A stretch of 40,026 nt of DNA, from assembly GCA_964579735.1 (NCBI GenBank), contig CAZOHH010000011.1:1-40026 (forward strand), written 5' to 3'. The notes beneath the pieces were generated by a model that worked only from the letters and a program-made list of their open reading frames with translations, had not been told where the DNA came from and did no database searches. Positions 39,332 to 40,026 of the stretch are shown piece by piece. The stretch is from CAILLO01 sp964579735 (lineage in GTDB: Bacteria > Bacillota > Clostridia > Saccharofermentanales > UBA5734). Numbering within the stretch: the stretch's first letter is position 1; each line of letters begins with the position of its first letter. The position numbers and the translations under genes were made by a program.

Positions 39332-39937
39332 ATGCCGGACAACTGGGAGACCTTCCTTTCCGATTGCGACCGCTGCCGCAACTGCCCCCTCGGGTCCACG
39401 CGCAGGAACGTGGTCGTCTATCGGGGCACGCCCAGCGCTCCGCTGATGTTCATCGGCGAAGGCCCCGGCGCCGAGGAGGACTCCCGCGGGAAACCCTTCG
39501 TGGGCCAGGCCGGGCGCCTGCTCGACCTGCTGCTCGAAGCGCAGGGGTTTCCTGAAAGCGTCTACCACATCGGCAATATCGTCAAATGCCGACCCCCCGA
39601 GAATCGTGTCCCGACCGAGGAGGAAGCTGCGGCCTGCAAACCGCTCCTCGCTCGACAGATCCGCCTCGTGCGTCCCAAGGTGGTCGTCATGCTCGGCGCG
39701 ACCGCCTACCACTACCTCACGCAGACCAAAGACGCGATCTCCCGCGTGAGGGGGCAGTGGACCGAGAAGAACGGATATCACATGATGCCGACCTTCCATC
39801 CCGCCTACATCCTGAGAAACGATAGAGAACGCATCCTGCTCTGGCAGGATCTTTTCGCCGTACGCAGCCGGCTCGAGGAACTCGGGTACCTGGAATCCCT
39901 TCCGAAACAGGCCGAGATGCCTTCCGGAAGAGGCTGA
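39332..39937 (+). CDS. udg: Family 4 uracil-DNA glycosylase (Fe-S)
   Basis: 201 residues from the ATG at 39332 (AAGGAGG upstream). The enzyme excises uracil from DNA after cytosine deamination. The [4Fe-4S] ligands are C15, C18 (CRNCPLG), C86 and C102, spaced as in the Thermus enzyme. Motif 1 is GEGPGAEED, followed by GKPFVGQAGRLLD; motif 2 is TFHPAYILR. An upstream in-frame ATG at 39284 would add 16 residues but has no ribosome site. It is a distant partner of the radical SAM/DUF4130 pair in functional terms only. Confidence 0.95.
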   Translation: MPDNWETFLSDCDRCRNCPLGSTRRNVVVYRGTPSAPLMFIGEGPGAEEDSRGKPFVGQAGRLLDLLLEAQGFPESVYHIGNIVKCRPPENRVPTEEEAAACKPLLARQIRLVRPKVVVMLGATAYHYLTQTKDAISRVRGQWTEKNGYHMMPTFHPAYILRNDRERILLWQDLFAVRSRLEELGYLESLPKQAEMPSGRG

Positions 39938-40018
39938 ATTCCCAAGCATCCTTGGAAGCCCGTGATATTGGCTGAGCACCCCCCATTTTTCAAAGGTCAA
40001 GAGAACTGAAAGGCAGGC

Positions 40019-40026
40019 ATGAGGCG
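40019..40026 (+). CDS. Possible start of a further gene at the window edge
   Basis: ATG at 40019 preceded by AAAGGCAGG. Only two codons are visible, so nothing can be said about the product. In the 81 bases between the glycosylase gene and this ATG I see no clear promoter or terminator. Confidence 0.3.

Noticed and set aside
1..40026. CRISPR array, prophage, conjugative element or secretion-based defence system
   Set aside because: No regularly spaced repeats, phage structural genes, integrase, transposase or known defence domains are seen on either strand.

Overview
The window reads as a chromosomal segment of a GC-rich Gram-positive-type bacterium, most likely an uncultured member of Bacillota. 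The markers are HPr kinase/phosphorylase, WhiA, RapZ, a YwlE-type arginine phosphatase, the prfA-tsaC-ywlE order, a NupNOPQ-like nucleoside ABC system, GGGtGRT plus NifU-like genes, and the clostridial-type radical SAM/DUF4130 pair. There is no rRNA, CRISPR array, transposase or prophage. Class or order cannot be fixed from the sequence. Coding density is high; the longest stretch without a gene is about 185 bases, so no gap exceeds 300 bases.

Layout. 1-1062 (-): GGGtGRT protein (cut by the window edge) and a NifU-like Fe-S scaffold. 1208-3850 (+): prfA, tsaC/Sua5, ywlE. 3929-5628 (+): five tRNA genes (Met, Glu, Val, Gly, Cys), a HEAT-like orphan protein, a structured repeat segment, and a second identical tRNA-Gly. 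5733-11315 (+): hprK, murB, rapZ, whiA and a membrane-anchored PQQ-type beta-propeller. 11409-12919 (-): ilvN-ilvC. 13105-14946 (+): a PAS-PAS-GGDEF-HD-GYP protein. 15031-17354 (+): a phytoene/squalene-synthase-like enzyme translationally coupled to a fusion of two isoprenol-kinase-type domains. 17340-18136 (-): rhodanese and mscL. 18256-21577 (+): MBL-fold hydrolase, glyoxalase-like protein, then the radical SAM/DUF4130 DNA-metabolism pair. 21516-23006 (-): Rieske oxygenase and a small P-loop protein. 23163-23885 (+): PHP phosphoesterase. 23901-30534 (-): a BMP lipoprotein and its ABC importer, followed by a two-gene ABC-2 exporter. 30699-38220 (+): a small Smr protein, then the phosphate regulon pstC-pstA, pstS-pstB-phoU-phoB-phoR. 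38299-39204 (-): DUF4380 protein. 39332-39937 (+): family 4 uracil-DNA glycosylase.

How the genes work together. Most of the window is housekeeping: translation termination and tRNA modification, cell-wall and carbon control, branched-chain amino acids, phosphate and nucleoside uptake. The least ordinary points are the isoprenoid locus, which could convert a free prenol to its diphosphate and condense it; the radical SAM protein with a helix-hairpin-helix tail next to DUF4130; and the regulatory layout of the split pst operon, where two 11-bp-periodic direct repeats lie exactly 59 bp upstream of the candidate -10 of pstC and of pstS. Several transcripts also seem to start with a stable hairpin, and two adjacent genes look leaderless. 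Coordinates of starts were chosen by Shine-Dalgarno sites, overlaps and family starts; all function calls rest on recognised motifs, not on database searches.
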